A DNA stretch of 43,555 nt from an uncultured Rikenellaceae bacterium (GTDB lineage: Bacteria; Bacteroidota; Bacteroidia; Bacteroidales; Rikenellaceae): positions 1-43,555 of the forward strand of contig CAMQVY010000018.1 of the NCBI GenBank assembly GCA_947038405.1, in the 5' to 3' direction. This document shows, piece after piece, positions 22,492-31,183 of the stretch. How positions within the stretch are numbered: the first letter of the stretch is position 1; each line of letters starts with the position of its first letter. Made by a program: the position numbers and the translations under genes. Under the pieces are notes generated by a model, which saw only the letters and a program-made list of their open reading frames with translations, was not told the DNA's origin and made no database searches.

Positions 22492-23583
22492 ATGAATCCT
22501 AACCCTTTTTTTCAAGAACGCAAATCGATTTTTGCCTTTAATAACTCTTCGCTAGAAGCACAGTTTTCTAATCATGGTGGCTCTGTACAGGTTTTTGTTG
22601 CAGTAAATCCTCCAAAAGAGTCCGATTATATACTTGTTGGTTTTGTTCTAAAGCCTTTTAATGGCTTATTAGTACTTCCTACTGCGGAGTTGCTTAAAAG
22701 CACTCTTGGAGATTCATACTTGGAGTCAATAGATAGTCTTTGGGAAGAGTATAGGCTCACTTCTGTTGAAATTTCGGTTTATCATGAAGAATCTTTCCAA
22801 TTATTCAAGTGGTCATCATCTCTTATAAAGGGAGTTTATAATAATTTTTACATAAATAATGAAGCAGAATTTCTTAGATTAAATTTTCTAACGTGGAGAC
22901 CTCAAGTTGAAAATGTTTACCCAGGTATAAAACAACAATTAACATATTACAGTGCCCTTGCTGGAACATTAATAACAACCTTATATTTTCATCTTGCCCC
23001 TCCTAGTGAAGTTAATATGTACAATCTAGCTGCTGAATGTCTTAGTCGTACCGATGTTTCAATCTCTGCAATGAGTTTATTGGCTATGGGCAAGGGGCTA
23101 AATGATGATATTGTGGCATATGATATTTTTGTGCGATCCGACAAAGGTTTATGCTCAAATAAACAACGGTTTATTGTCAAACGTAACAACTCTGCATATA
23201 CTCATTTTTTCTTTCAAAATACATTGGGTGGGTTTGATACTATTGTTGCGACGGGACAAATAATAGCAACACCAACAAGAGAAGTTCTATTATTTGCTGA
23301 TGGCAATTCAGTGCAAGAACTACCAAGTAGTTTTTATAATGACATCGAGGTTAACAGTGGAAGTGTTATAACAGAACAAGAGCGAGATTTATGGTATGAA
23401 TTTATAAAATCGCCCAACAAACACATTTTATATCCTAATGGGAGACATTCTAAGATTGTATTGTTGAAATTCAAAGCAGAACATGCTAAACATTCGATAG
23501 ATAGTTTCTCTTTTACGTATAGATACACTACTCCTGATGGGGGTAATTTCCATCCTAAAATCCAACTTGATGATTACATATAG
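22492..23583 (+). CDS. tail/baseplate protein of Bacteroidetes phage type
   Basis: A 363-residue beta-rich protein. Motif FFFQNTLGGFDTIVATG (about 237-253) is typical of a tail protein seen in Bacteroidetes prophages. N-terminal strands with repeated Val/Phe and a WRPQVENVYPG turn suggest a baseplate jelly-roll or Ig-like fold. It opens the fourth late operon, behind promoter P4. There is an ATG at 22473 that would give only five codons, so 22492 is the start. Specific function inferred only. Confidence 0.65.
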   Translation: MNPNPFFQERKSIFAFNNSSLEAQFSNHGGSVQVFVAVNPPKESDYILVGFVLKPFNGLLVLPTAELLKSTLGDSYLESIDSLWEEYRLTSVEISVYHEESFQLFKWSSSLIKGVYNNFYINNEAEFLRLNFLTWRPQVENVYPGIKQQLTYYSALAGTLITTLYFHLAPPSEVNMYNLAAECLSRTDVSISAMSLLAMGKGLNDDIVAYDIFVRSDKGLCSNKQRFIVKRNNSAYTHFFFQNTLGGFDTIVATGQIIATPTREVLLFADGNSVQELPSSFYNDIEVNSGSVITEQERDLWYEFIKSPNKHILYPNGRHSKIVLLKFKAEHAKHSIDSFSFTYRYTTPDGGNFHPKIQLDDYI

Positions 23584-23620
23584 ATATGAGTAAAATAATT
23601 AAACATTAATAACATACACC

Positions 23621-23932
23621 ATGGATGAATTTCACAGAGGATCAGACATTCCCTTTACTATTACAGGAGGTTCTGGATTCGACTTAGATAAAAATGATTT
23701 TGAGGTTTGGCACTACATATACACAAATGCAATCCACAAGTTGCCAAAATCAAGCATGAAGAGAATAGAAAAAAACACTTATGAAGGTGTAATTAGACGA
23801 GATTTTACCGCAGGAATGGGTATCGGATATGCTACCGTAGAGATACGAATATTAGATGTTAGCCACGGTACGGTTGAGATCGTATCCGAAGAGAGAAGGT
23901 TTCATATAAAAAAAAGTATAATAGGAGGCTAA
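23621..23932 (+). CDS. small Ig-like tail protein
   Basis: A 103-residue beta-sandwich-like protein opening HRGSDIPFTITGGSGFDL, a pattern like the N-terminal domain of receptor-binding accessory proteins (BppU type), with an alternating strand layout and a conserved GMGIGYATVEIRI strand. It lies between a baseplate and a fibre gene with 3 nt to the next start, so it likely anchors or caps the fibre. This is inferred; no family name is certain. Confidence 0.58.
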   Translation: MDEFHRGSDIPFTITGGSGFDLDKNDFEVWHYIYTNAIHKLPKSSMKRIEKNTYEGVIRRDFTAGMGIGYATVEIRILDVSHGTVEIVSEERRFHIKKSIIGG

Positions 23933-23935
23933 TTT

Positions 23936-24808
23936 ATGAATAATGATATAAGCACATCATACACACGAGGTATGGCAGGGTTAACAGCCTACGAAGTTGC
24001 TGTTAATAATGGATTTGTAGGGAGTGAAACAGAGTGGTTAGTTTCACTCCAACAACCAGCATTAGATGCACAGACAGATGTCCTAGAGACAAACGTAGCA
24101 TTGATTGAAGCGGAGCAGATTAGAAGTAAAGAATTTATTGAAAAGATGGAGTCTATTGATACTATATTTACTAATACACAATCAGTCAATGGTATTGAAT
24201 TTAATCAATTCTTAGTCTCTGCACGAGCTTCAGCAGCTGAATTAATAGATACTAATCGCCAGGTTGTTGCAGCAGAACAATCGAGAGTCTCTGCTGAAAG
24301 AGTTCGTGTAGAATCGGAAAATGATCGGCAATCTAAAACCAAATCAGCAATTGAGGCAGTAAATAGAGCAACGTCACAAGCTAATGATGCAAAAGAAGAT
24401 ATTATCACCACCAATAATACCATTCATCAGTCAGAAGTACTGCGTGTCGAATCGGAGCAATCCAGAGTCCTCACAGAGACCAAAAGAGAAGATGCGGAGA
24501 ATTCAAGAGTTACGATTGAGGGGTCTAGAGTTACAGCAGAGCAATCTAGGGTTAGTGTAGAGAAGAGTAGAGTTCGCATTGAGACTTTAAGAGTAAATGC
24601 AGAGATCTCAAGAGTAACAGAGGAGGGGTTACGAGTCATAGCAGAAGAAAAAAGAGTAAATGATACACAAGCTGTGATTAAAGGAGCTAACATGGCTAAA
24701 GATAGTGCAAACGAAGCAACTGCAACTGCTAATGAAGCTATATCATCCCTTACCATCATTGATGGTGGAGGAGCAAAATCATTACTATTAAGCATTAATA
24801 ACAATTAA
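23936..24808 (+). CDS. tail fibre with long heptad coiled coil
   Basis: A 290-residue fibre stalk. The N-terminus (residues 12-35, AGLTAYEVAVNNGFVGSETE) is a tail-attachment motif common in phage fibres. From about residue 165 to 245 there are about eleven tandem 7-residue repeats of the form xRVxxEx, a textbook parallel trimeric coiled coil, encoded by diverged 21-bp repeats. An Ala/Gly-rich helical tail (about 250-275) follows. It probably forms the shaft to which the following receptor-binding genes attach. The repeat array is prone to expansion or contraction. Confidence 0.75.
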   Translation: MNNDISTSYTRGMAGLTAYEVAVNNGFVGSETEWLVSLQQPALDAQTDVLETNVALIEAEQIRSKEFIEKMESIDTIFTNTQSVNGIEFNQFLVSARASAAELIDTNRQVVAAEQSRVSAERVRVESENDRQSKTKSAIEAVNRATSQANDAKEDIITTNNTIHQSEVLRVESEQSRVLTETKREDAENSRVTIEGSRVTAEQSRVSVEKSRVRIETLRVNAEISRVTEEGLRVIAEEKRVNDTQAVIKGANMAKDSANEATATANEAISSLTIIDGGGAKSLLLSINNN

Positions 24809-24822
24809 ACGACAATAAGATA

Positions 24823-25776
24823 ATGGAAAAAATAATTAAAAATTGTGGCGATACAAAAGCGAATTGGGAGAAATTTAATCCCATAATTCCAGAGCGCATG
24901 TTGGTACTTGAAACAGATAGCAACTTTTTTAAATTTGGAGATGGAGTAAAAACCTACTCAGAACTGCCGTATGTTAATCCTTCCATATTCGACAAGGATA
25001 ATAAATACGTTAAACAATCTTATATTAATCCTATGCAAGGATGTTATGCTGGAGTAAAAGGTGAATTGACAGATATGCTTAATTTACATGTAATTAATGT
25101 CTCTGCTGGGGTGTTTACAATCTCAATATATTTAGACAATTCGGATATGATCTTAACAACTGGTCACTATCTACTTAAAGGGAACGAGTTTATTGATAAT
25201 AGGCAAGGGGCATTTTGGATTAGACATTATGCCAACAATAATACTAGAGTTGAAGTTTGGAATAATGGGACTAGAGAGACTGTCTATAAAATGTCTCGAA
25301 AGGGGTTACTAACCCTTACTGCTTCGGTTGTGGGCATTGTTGTATATTTCAATGGTGAAGAGGTTGCTCGTTGGGAGGGTGCTGTTGTCTTAGAGCCTAT
25401 GCAGCTATTTTATGAATCTCAACCTAAAATCTATAATTGCAGGATATTTAATTTTGTGCTTACTTTAGATGAAGCTAAATCACTTTGGAATGGTGGTCGA
25501 TGGTGGGAGGTTTTTGTTGGTGAAGAATACAGAGGGATAAACCCATTGAAGATGATTCAAAATGAATACCTACCAAGTTCACTCACCCCAACCTCGTGGC
25601 GCGATACGGCAGGCTCTTCGGACTTACTGCCTCCGACCCCCGATAAAATGACCCTCGTTACCGAGCTGCCATTTCAATCAATAGTCGTTGGTGATGATGC
25701 CCCAACAGCAGCTCCAGATTTTGATGGTCAGATATATATGTCTGATACAAATAGAGTATTTATTGCAAAATTATAA
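24823..25776 (+). CDS. fibre/receptor-binding protein, Mtd-N plus LamG-like
   Basis: A 317-residue protein. Residues about 6-46 match the major-tropism-determinant N-terminal anchor (DTKANWEKFNPIIPERMLV then ETDSNFFKFGDGVKTY). Residues about 70-235 are strand-rich in a concanavalin A/LamG-like pattern ending in LDEAKSLWNGG. The last 60 residues (SLTPTSWRDTAGSSDLLPP) are encoded by a GC-rich patch (25588-25670) that differs from the flanks, suggesting recent recombination in the receptor-binding tip. Start ATG 24823 follows the previous stop by 14 nt. Confidence 0.7.
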   Translation: MEKIIKNCGDTKANWEKFNPIIPERMLVLETDSNFFKFGDGVKTYSELPYVNPSIFDKDNKYVKQSYINPMQGCYAGVKGELTDMLNLHVINVSAGVFTISIYLDNSDMILTTGHYLLKGNEFIDNRQGAFWIRHYANNNTRVEVWNNGTRETVYKMSRKGLLTLTASVVGIVVYFNGEEVARWEGAVVLEPMQLFYESQPKIYNCRIFNFVLTLDEAKSLWNGGRWWEVFVGEEYRGINPLKMIQNEYLPSSLTPTSWRDTAGSSDLLPPTPDKMTLVTELPFQSIVVGDDAPTAAPDFDGQIYMSDTNRVFIAKL

Positions 25777-25779
25777 AAT

Positions 25780-26805
25780 ATGTATAAAATAAATTATAAA
25801 ATAGAGGGAGGTTTAGTCGTTCAGATTGACGAGGTAGTGGCAGAATCCAGAGCCCTAATGTCATCATTTGAGGATCTTCACGATAGTGGACTTGCGACAG
25901 GTTATGTCGACACAATCCCAAACAATAGAGTGGGTCATACCATGGAGTTACATTATATCAACAAAGCCTTAACTGCAAGCTATACCCCTATAAGGGGTTG
26001 GGTTGAGTTGGCTACAACAACCAATACTGTGAGCCTACTACCTCATGTATTGAATACTGAACAACAATCGCAAGTACACACAAACATAGATACTAAGTCT
26101 ATGGTAGATATGGCATTTATTAATAAAATGTTGTTCTTTACAAGCTCCTTAAATTCTTCTTATGATAGCGTAACGAAAATGTTTACTATTGGAGATATTT
26201 CTGATTTAACTATTGACGATATGCTCGTAATATCCGAATACGGTATGGCCCGTAGTCTAAATGATCCAATTTTCGTTAGATCATATTCAGATTATAATCT
26301 ATATAGTCCAAGAATCATTCTGCCCCAGTTCGCTAGAGAGCCTGTTGCATCCGCAGCCCTGAGGCTTAAATGGATGACTAAAGTTGAAGTTCTGTATGCT
26401 GCTTCTCATAATTTCGTCTTTGCCCTCTCATCGGAGTTAGGATTCACCACTCCTGTTTTATACATTTTCGGAGCAGCAAAACTAGCAAAAATAGTAGGTA
26501 CTATAGATGTACTAGGTGCGAAGTCAGTTGTAATCTTGGGCTGTCCATTACTTACAACCTTTCTCATTAAAAAATTAAGTACCAATGCTACAATAGGTAG
26601 TGCAGAGAGTAAAGTGTCTATAAGTAAAGAGAGTCTTATATATATGCTAACCCAAAGATGGAATGCTCCGAATAAAATAATTACTATAATAGTTGATGAT
26701 ATAGTATATGCCTGGGCATCTATTGATATAGATGTGTTGGCACTGTTACCAACAGGTAACTATACCAATAAAGAAGTAGGTGAAGTCCAATTAGGAACAT
26801 ATTAA
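25780..26805 (+). CDS. tail fibre-associated protein
   Basis: A 341-residue protein. The N-terminal 90 residues are strand-rich, followed by a short fibre linker LNTEQQSQVHTNIDTKS (about 90-106) that resembles the LxxEQxxQVRxNI linker repeated in phage tail fibres. The C-terminal part is globular with hydrophobic strands and may bind a host surface structure. Position 4 nt after the LamG-like fibre gene. No named domain. Confidence 0.62.
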   Translation: MYKINYKIEGGLVVQIDEVVAESRALMSSFEDLHDSGLATGYVDTIPNNRVGHTMELHYINKALTASYTPIRGWVELATTTNTVSLLPHVLNTEQQSQVHTNIDTKSMVDMAFINKMLFFTSSLNSSYDSVTKMFTIGDISDLTIDDMLVISEYGMARSLNDPIFVRSYSDYNLYSPRIILPQFAREPVASAALRLKWMTKVEVLYAASHNFVFALSSELGFTTPVLYIFGAAKLAKIVGTIDVLGAKSVVILGCPLLTTFLIKKLSTNATIGSAESKVSISKESLIYMLTQRWNAPNKIITIIVDDIVYAWASIDIDVLALLPTGNYTNKEVGEVQLGTY

Positions 26806-26816
26806 TTTATAATATT

Positions 26817-27032
26817 ATGAATGAGATTAGAGCAAAAGAGGGAATGTTCCTCACGCAAATTACAGTAGAAAATGAACAAGATAGACTCTTTATACAAGGG
26901 CTCAAGGGAATTAGTGTTAGTATAACAGAATGGCGAGATGCGCCACAGACTGAAAAGGAGGAGTGGGAAGCTAAATATATATCCATGTATGCAGATTCTA
27001 ATGAATCTCTCGAAGATAAGAGCCTAATATAA
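26817..27032 (+). CDS. small fibre-cluster protein
   Basis: A 71-residue acidic protein starting MNEIRAKEGMFLTQ. Small genes of this kind with a FLTQ motif sit between fibre and holin genes in Bacteroidetes phages; they may be fibre-assembly or chaperone proteins. No membrane segment. It follows the fibre gene by 11 nt. Confidence 0.55.
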   Translation: MNEIRAKEGMFLTQITVENEQDRLFIQGLKGISVSITEWRDAPQTEKEEWEAKYISMYADSNESLEDKSLI

Positions 27033-27054
27033 TTGACTAATTAAAATAAAAATA

Positions 27055-27510
27055 ATGATTGAACAAATTTTGACAGAGTTACACAGTAAGGCAATAATAG
27101 TATTAGCCTTATGGATTATCCCCCTGATCGCCTATTTTGTAGACTTTTGGACTGGAGTCGAGGGGGCAAAAGCACAAGGAGAACGCATCCATAGCAGTGG
27201 ACTCCGTAAGACATTTAATAAAATTGGTGAGTACTGGCGATTTCAACTTATGGCACTACTTATTGACCTTGTGGGGTCATTGTTACCATTCTATGAACTC
27301 CCATACGTCTCTATGGTTGCCACTATTAGTATAGTACTTGTTGAGTTCCGCTCAGTGCGAGAGAACTTCAAGAAGAAAAAGAGCGGTATCGTTGATGCAA
27401 TGAATATTTCAGAGACCATTCTGCAAGAGGTAATAAAAGCAACGGATGCAAAGATGGCAAAAACAGTAATTCAAAACCTACTAAAACATAAAGATGATGA
27501 GAAAAATTAA
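27055..27510 (+). CDS. holin
   Basis: A 151-residue membrane protein with hydrophobic segments at about 12-32, 60-75 and 80-98 and a charged C-terminus, fitting the phage_holin_4-type family found with Bacteroidetes amidases. It permeabilises the inner membrane to let the endolysin out. It overlaps the amidase gene by 17 nt, a holin-endolysin arrangement. The type is inferred from topology and neighbours. Confidence 0.72.
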   Translation: MIEQILTELHSKAIIVLALWIIPLIAYFVDFWTGVEGAKAQGERIHSSGLRKTFNKIGEYWRFQLMALLIDLVGSLLPFYELPYVSMVATISIVLVEFRSVRENFKKKKSGIVDAMNISETILQEVIKATDAKMAKTVIQNLLKHKDDEKN

Positions 27511-27907
27511 TTACATCGCAGTTCATTGTACTGCTACTGCACAAAGTGCAACGGTCGAGAGTATCAAACGCTACTGGAAGGAGCAATTAGGGTGGAAGTC
27601 CCCAGGTTATCATTATATCATAGACTCAAAAGGAGAAATAACGCAACTATTGGATTGTGCAGAGGTAAGTAATGGTGTTCGTGGTCACAACTCCGAAACG
27701 ATTAACGTCTGTTATATCGGGGGTGTTGATGGTGAAAATAAACCAATAGACAATCGTACAAGACAGCAATGCGGTAAGCTTAGATTCTTGATCAGAAAGC
27801 TAAAAGAGCTTCACTCTAATGCAATTATTCAAGGGCACAGGGATTTTCCTAATGTCGCTAAAGCGTGCCCTTGCTTTGATGCTAAAGAAGAGTATAAGGA
27901 TTTATAG
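27494..27907 (+). CDS. endolysin, N-acetylmuramoyl-L-alanine amidase
   Basis: A 137-residue amidase of the T7-lysozyme type. It cleaves the bond between muramic acid and L-alanine. Zinc ligands are readable as H11 (IAVHCTAT), H115 (GHRDFPN) and C125 (KACPCFD). The core is complete and there is no cell-wall-binding domain, as in small phage enzymes. There are two adjacent Met codons, so 27494 or 27497 may be the start. It overlaps the holin and precedes a spanin-like gene. Confidence 0.9.
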   Translation: MMRKINYIAVHCTATAQSATVESIKRYWKEQLGWKSPGYHYIIDSKGEITQLLDCAEVSNGVRGHNSETINVCYIGGVDGENKPIDNRTRQQCGKLRFLIRKLKELHSNAIIQGHRDFPNVAKACPCFDAKEEYKDL

Positions 27908-27939
27908 GATATTTTAGTGTTAAAAAAAGAACTGAAAAT

Positions 27940-28530
27940 ATGAATAGGTATTTAACTATACTGATTATTGCGTTGACCTCAGCCTTAATGATCAGCGTTA
28001 AGAGTTGCAATGACATCAAACAAGAGCGCAATAGATTTTCAGATAATCAGCGCACTCTCCTAGATAAAGCGCACTACTATGAGACTCAAAACAGACTCTC
28101 AGTTGCAAGTGTTGAGCGATTGACACTCAAGACTAAAGAGCTGGAGGAGAATAGATCTGAACTTGTAGAGGTTTGTGATGATCTACGTATTAAGGTCAAG
28201 CGATTGCAATCTGCATCAACAACAGTAACACAGACAAGGTATGAGTTTAAAACTATCTTCAAAGATAGCGTTATAGTGCGCAATGGTGCGGTATTAGATA
28301 CGATCAAGTGTATGAACTATGTAGATTCTTGGTTAAGTTTTAAAGGGTACACAAGTGATAATGTAAATTTTAATGTAAAAATAGAGAGTCGAGATACGAT
28401 TGTACAGTTTGTGCACCGAGTTCCCCGCAAGTTTTGGTTTCTCAAGTGGGGGACAAAAGCTATACGACAAGAGGTGATCTCTAAAAACCCTCACTCCAAA
28501 ATAACTTACAGTGAATATATAGAGTTGTAA
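27940..28530 (+). CDS. putative Rz-like inner-membrane spanin
   Basis: A 196-residue protein with an N-terminal membrane segment (about 4-22, ending near Cys23), then a long helical, Glu/Arg/Lys-rich coiled coil (about 26-90). A strand-rich part and a basic C-terminus follow. The order holin, amidase, membrane-anchored coiled coil matches a lysis cassette in which the last gene spans the periplasm to disrupt the outer membrane. It is the last phage gene. No Rz1 partner nested inside was found. Confidence 0.6.
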   Translation: MNRYLTILIIALTSALMISVKSCNDIKQERNRFSDNQRTLLDKAHYYETQNRLSVASVERLTLKTKELEENRSELVEVCDDLRIKVKRLQSASTTVTQTRYEFKTIFKDSVIVRNGAVLDTIKCMNYVDSWLSFKGYTSDNVNFNVKIESRDTIVQFVHRVPRKFWFLKWGTKAIRQEVISKNPHSKITYSEYIEL

Positions 28531-28574
28531 GTTTGTAATTAATCAAAGGTACTGCACATAGTGCTGCGTTGTAG

Positions 28575-28617
28575 AAATAAATAGACAACTAACTGATTGT
28601 TAGTTGTCTATTTATTT
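28575..28617. terminator. 19-bp bidirectional terminator
   Basis: AAATAAATAGACAACTAAC (28575-28593) and its exact reverse complement (28599-28617) flank TGATT. It ends the lysis operon on the + strand and the tRNA-Leu transcript on the - strand. T-rich sequence is in the 3' arm; the stem is exceptionally long. Confidence 0.85.
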
Positions 28618-28624
28618 GTTATAG

Positions 28625-28708
28625 TACCCAGGATGAGATTCGAACTCACACGAACAAATGCCCACTACCCCCTCAAGGTAGCATGTCTACCAATTTCATC
28701 ACCTGGGT
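28625..28708 (-). tRNA. tRNA-Leu (GAG)
   Basis: Complete cloverleaf on the minus strand: acceptor ACCCAGG with CCTGGGT, D-stem ATG/CAT, anticodon stem CTACC/GGTAG with loop TTGAGGG giving anticodon GAG, a variable arm, the TTCGAAT T-loop and discriminator A. The 3' end faces the prophage. CCA is not encoded. Confidence 0.95.
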
Positions 28709-28728
28709 ATTCTTCTTTTAGGTAAGTG

Positions 28729-28759
28729 CAAAGATATACGGCAATAATTTAAAAAGCAA
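28729..28759 (-). promoter_or_regulatory. host promoter of tRNA-Leu
   Basis: On the minus strand TTGC (28756-28759), 19 nt, TATCTTTG (28729-28736). This fits the Bacteroidota vegetative promoter TTTG/TTG-N19-TAnnTTTG. The tRNA starts 20 nt downstream. Confidence 0.8.
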
Positions 28760-28852
28760 CTATTTTTAGAAAATATTAATAATTAACGAGCTAAGTTCTC
28801 TTTTGTATGAGAAAAAGTGGTTGTTTAAAAAATAAAAAACTCATAATTGATA

Positions 28853-28877
28853 AAAAGATCATTTTATATGATCTTTT
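28853..28877 (+). terminator. possible AT-rich terminator hairpin
   Basis: AAAAGATCA (28853-28861) and TGATCTTTT (28869-28877) flank a 7-nt loop and are followed by ATTTTG. The stem is AT-rich and there is no obvious upstream + gene, so it may be incidental. The rest of 28760-28970 holds no gene that I can see. Confidence 0.4.
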
Positions 28878-28931
28878 ATTTTGTCGTTTAGAATTGATAT
28901 ATAATTAGTAGTTAATAACCAAAATGATTTG

Positions 28932-28939
28932 TACATTTG
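28932..28939 (+). promoter_or_regulatory. -7 box upstream of the glycosyltransferase
   Basis: TACATTTG fits TAnnTTTG and lies 31 nt upstream of the ATG at 28971. No clear -33 element is present at the normal distance, so this is a weak call. Confidence 0.45.
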
Positions 28940-28970
28940 TAGTGATTAACATGTAAAATAATATTTATAT

Positions 28971-29891
28971 ATGAATATAACAGTAGTCATATGCACATAC
29001 AATAGAGCCGAGGGGTTGATCCGCGCTCTAAAAAGTCTATTACTACAGACTCTACCTACAACAAGCTGGGATGTATTGATTGTGAATAATAACTCAGCGG
29101 ATGATACAATAAATATTTTTAATAATTTTAGGCAAGAGTATCTTAATAGAGCCGATTCTCCACAGATGAATATTGTAACGGAGAGTAATCAAGGTTTAAG
29201 TTATGCTCGAAATAGAGGTATTTCAGAGGCTAGTGGCGATTTTATTATTTTTATTGATGACGATCAGGAAGTTTCTAAGTTCTTTTTGGAGTCCTATTAT
29301 GAGAATTGCAACTGTAAGGGATCATCATGTATTGCAGGCGGTCCTGTAATTCCAATATATGAGTGCGGTAAGCCAAAGTGGGCGTCAAAGTATACAGAGC
29401 GCACAATTTCTGGTTATCTTGAATTTAGAAGTACAACAAGATTTTTTCCGAAAGGTAGCTATCCAACAGGAGGTAATATGGGATTTAGTAGTGATATTTT
29501 CAAGACATATGGTGGTTTCTCTACGAACTTAGGTCGTACTGGTGATTCATTGTTAGGAGGTGAGGAGTCTGATCTGTTTAGGCGTATCGCAAGTCAACGC
29601 TCAGATATTCACTATTTGAATGATGCTAAGGTTTATCATCATATTCCAGCAGCAAGAACAACGATTGATTTCTTACGTAATGTATCACGTATGGTTGGAG
29701 TTAGTGAGCAGTTAAGAACCTCTAATAATGTTAATACTTATATCTGCCGTATTATTTCAGAGGTTTTTAAATGGTGTGCAACTATATGTTTATCTATACT
29801 CTACACACTAGAGTTGAGACCGAGTAAAGCGTATGCTCTTATTTTAATGCGTAAAGAGATAACTTTGGGATTGCTGAAATCGAGAAAATAA
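28971..29891 (+). CDS. family 2 glycosyltransferase
   Basis: A 306-residue GT-A enzyme that transfers a sugar from a nucleotide donor, probably in surface polysaccharide or glycoprotein synthesis. The N-terminal VVICTYNRAEGLIRALKSLL is the standard opening. IVNNNSADDT gives the first acidic residues, and the DxD metal site is IDDDQE (D96-D98). The C-terminal half has a hydrophobic helix pair (about 255-290) that may associate with the membrane. It starts what could be a run of co-directional genes to the thiamine genes. Acceptor unknown. Confidence 0.88.
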   Translation: MNITVVICTYNRAEGLIRALKSLLLQTLPTTSWDVLIVNNNSADDTINIFNNFRQEYLNRADSPQMNIVTESNQGLSYARNRGISEASGDFIIFIDDDQEVSKFFLESYYENCNCKGSSCIAGGPVIPIYECGKPKWASKYTERTISGYLEFRSTTRFFPKGSYPTGGNMGFSSDIFKTYGGFSTNLGRTGDSLLGGEESDLFRRIASQRSDIHYLNDAKVYHHIPAARTTIDFLRNVSRMVGVSEQLRTSNNVNTYICRIISEVFKWCATICLSILYTLELRPSKAYALILMRKEITLGLLKSRK

Positions 29892-29897
29892 TTTTGT

Positions 29898-30830
29898 ATG
29901 AAAACGACTATTTATAAAGTACTATTTATTTCACTATTTGTAATCTATATAACTAGTTGTATCGGTTTAGCAGATAAGCAAGCAGAGACTAAGAGTGTAT
30001 TAACCTCTTTTCCAATGCCTGAAATCCCTTCATTTATCTCTTCACCAGAAGATCAAACTGAGTATATTGTATCTCATTATTGGGATAGGTTTGATTTTTC
30101 GGACACAACTTTAATTTCATTAGCAGATATAACAGAGCAAGGTTTTGTAGATTTCGTTACTATTTTGCCAAGTGTAAGTAACGGGCAAGCTAACGAAGCT
30201 ATTAACAGTATGCTATCTAAATCACATATTGCAGATAGTATTATGTTTTCACATTTTACTGGACTTGCAGATAAATATTTGTATGATCCAAATTCTCCAT
30301 TTAGGAATGAGGAGTATTATATTGCGGTATTAGATTATATTATGTCGTCGCCAAAGATTAGCGAAACAGATAAGCTTCGTTCAATACATTTGTTCGATAT
30401 TGCGATGAAAAATAGACATGGTGAAATAGCAAGTGATTTTAAATATAATATAAAGGGAGGTAGATCTGGCACTCTTTCAAAATTAAAATCTGAATATACA
30501 ATATTATTTTTCAACAATCCGGATTGTGGTGATTGCGCAAGAGTTAAGAGTTATCTTGCCACTTCTCCAAAAATAGTTGAGCTGGTGAGTAATAAAGATT
30601 TAACTATATTATCTATATATCCAGATGAAGATTTAAAGTCATGGATGGATGAGGAGTATCCTGAGAGTTGGGTTAATGGCTATGATTTGAGTCAAGAGAT
30701 AAATAGTAATAAATTATATGATCTAAAAGCAATACCGACCCTATATCTTTTAGATAAAGATAAGCGAGTGATCTTGAAAGACTCCTCGGTAGAGCATATA
30801 TATGAGTGGCTAAATAAAAATATCATTTAA
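29898..30830 (+). CDS. thioredoxin-fold lipoprotein (DUF5106-like)
   Basis: A 310-residue lipoprotein with signal peptide and lipobox TSC (Cys21). The central region (about 55-180) fits the DUF5106 domain that precedes thioredoxin domains in Bacteroidales. Residues about 195-305 form a thioredoxin fold with a CGDC active site (C210, C213) and a cis-Pro strand (IPTLY). A likely periplasmic or outer-membrane-attached disulfide reductant; partner unknown. It starts 6 nt after the glycosyltransferase stop. Confidence 0.8.
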   Translation: MKTTIYKVLFISLFVIYITSCIGLADKQAETKSVLTSFPMPEIPSFISSPEDQTEYIVSHYWDRFDFSDTTLISLADITEQGFVDFVTILPSVSNGQANEAINSMLSKSHIADSIMFSHFTGLADKYLYDPNSPFRNEEYYIAVLDYIMSSPKISETDKLRSIHLFDIAMKNRHGEIASDFKYNIKGGRSGTLSKLKSEYTILFFNNPDCGDCARVKSYLATSPKIVELVSNKDLTILSIYPDEDLKSWMDEEYPESWVNGYDLSQEINSNKLYDLKAIPTLYLLDKDKRVILKDSSVEHIYEWLNKNII

Positions 30831-30851
30831 TAACAAATAAAAAATAAAGAG

Positions 30852-31181
30852 ATGAGTATAGTAGATTCTTGTGTTGCATGTAGTATGGAGAACACATATT
30901 TTGATGGTTCGATGAATGTATGTCCAGACTGCGGACACGAGTGGGTTGATGGGGATCAAGATAGTTCAGTTTCCAAAATATCAAGAGATAGTAATGGTAC
31001 AGAGTTATTGGATGGCGATAGTGTAACGGTTATCAAAGATTTAAAAGTTAAGGGTTCTTCTATGGTCATAAAGAGGGGAACTAAGGTTAAGAGTATTCGA
31101 CTTACAGATAACCATGATGAGGTTGATTGCAAGATAGAGGGCAGTAGTATTGTATTAAAGACTTGTTTTTTAAAGAAATAA
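30852..31181 (+). CDS. yjdM: YjdM/PhnA-type zinc-ribbon protein
   Basis: A 109-residue small protein with an N-terminal zinc ribbon (C7, C10, C24, C27 in CVAC and CPDCGHEW) followed by a conserved SH3-like beta-barrel (LLDGDSVTVIKDLKVKGSS, then DCKIEGSSIVLKTCFLKK). This is the YjdM family, formerly called PhnA for a link with phosphonate use that is not considered reliable. Function unknown. It lies 2 nt before thiS. Confidence 0.88.
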   Translation: MSIVDSCVACSMENTYFDGSMNVCPDCGHEWVDGDQDSSVSKISRDSNGTELLDGDSVTVIKDLKVKGSSMVIKRGTKVKSIRLTDNHDEVDCKIEGSSIVLKTCFLKK

Positions 31182-31183
31182 CA

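Noticed and set aside
24430..24670. CRISPR array or other DNA repeat array
   Set aside because: The 21-bp periodicity is in frame and encodes coiled-coil heptads; the units are diverged and have no spacers.
25588..25776. Variable region of a diversity-generating retroelement
   Set aside because: No reverse transcriptase, no template repeat and no accessory gene in the window; the region does not show an adenine-biased codon pattern.
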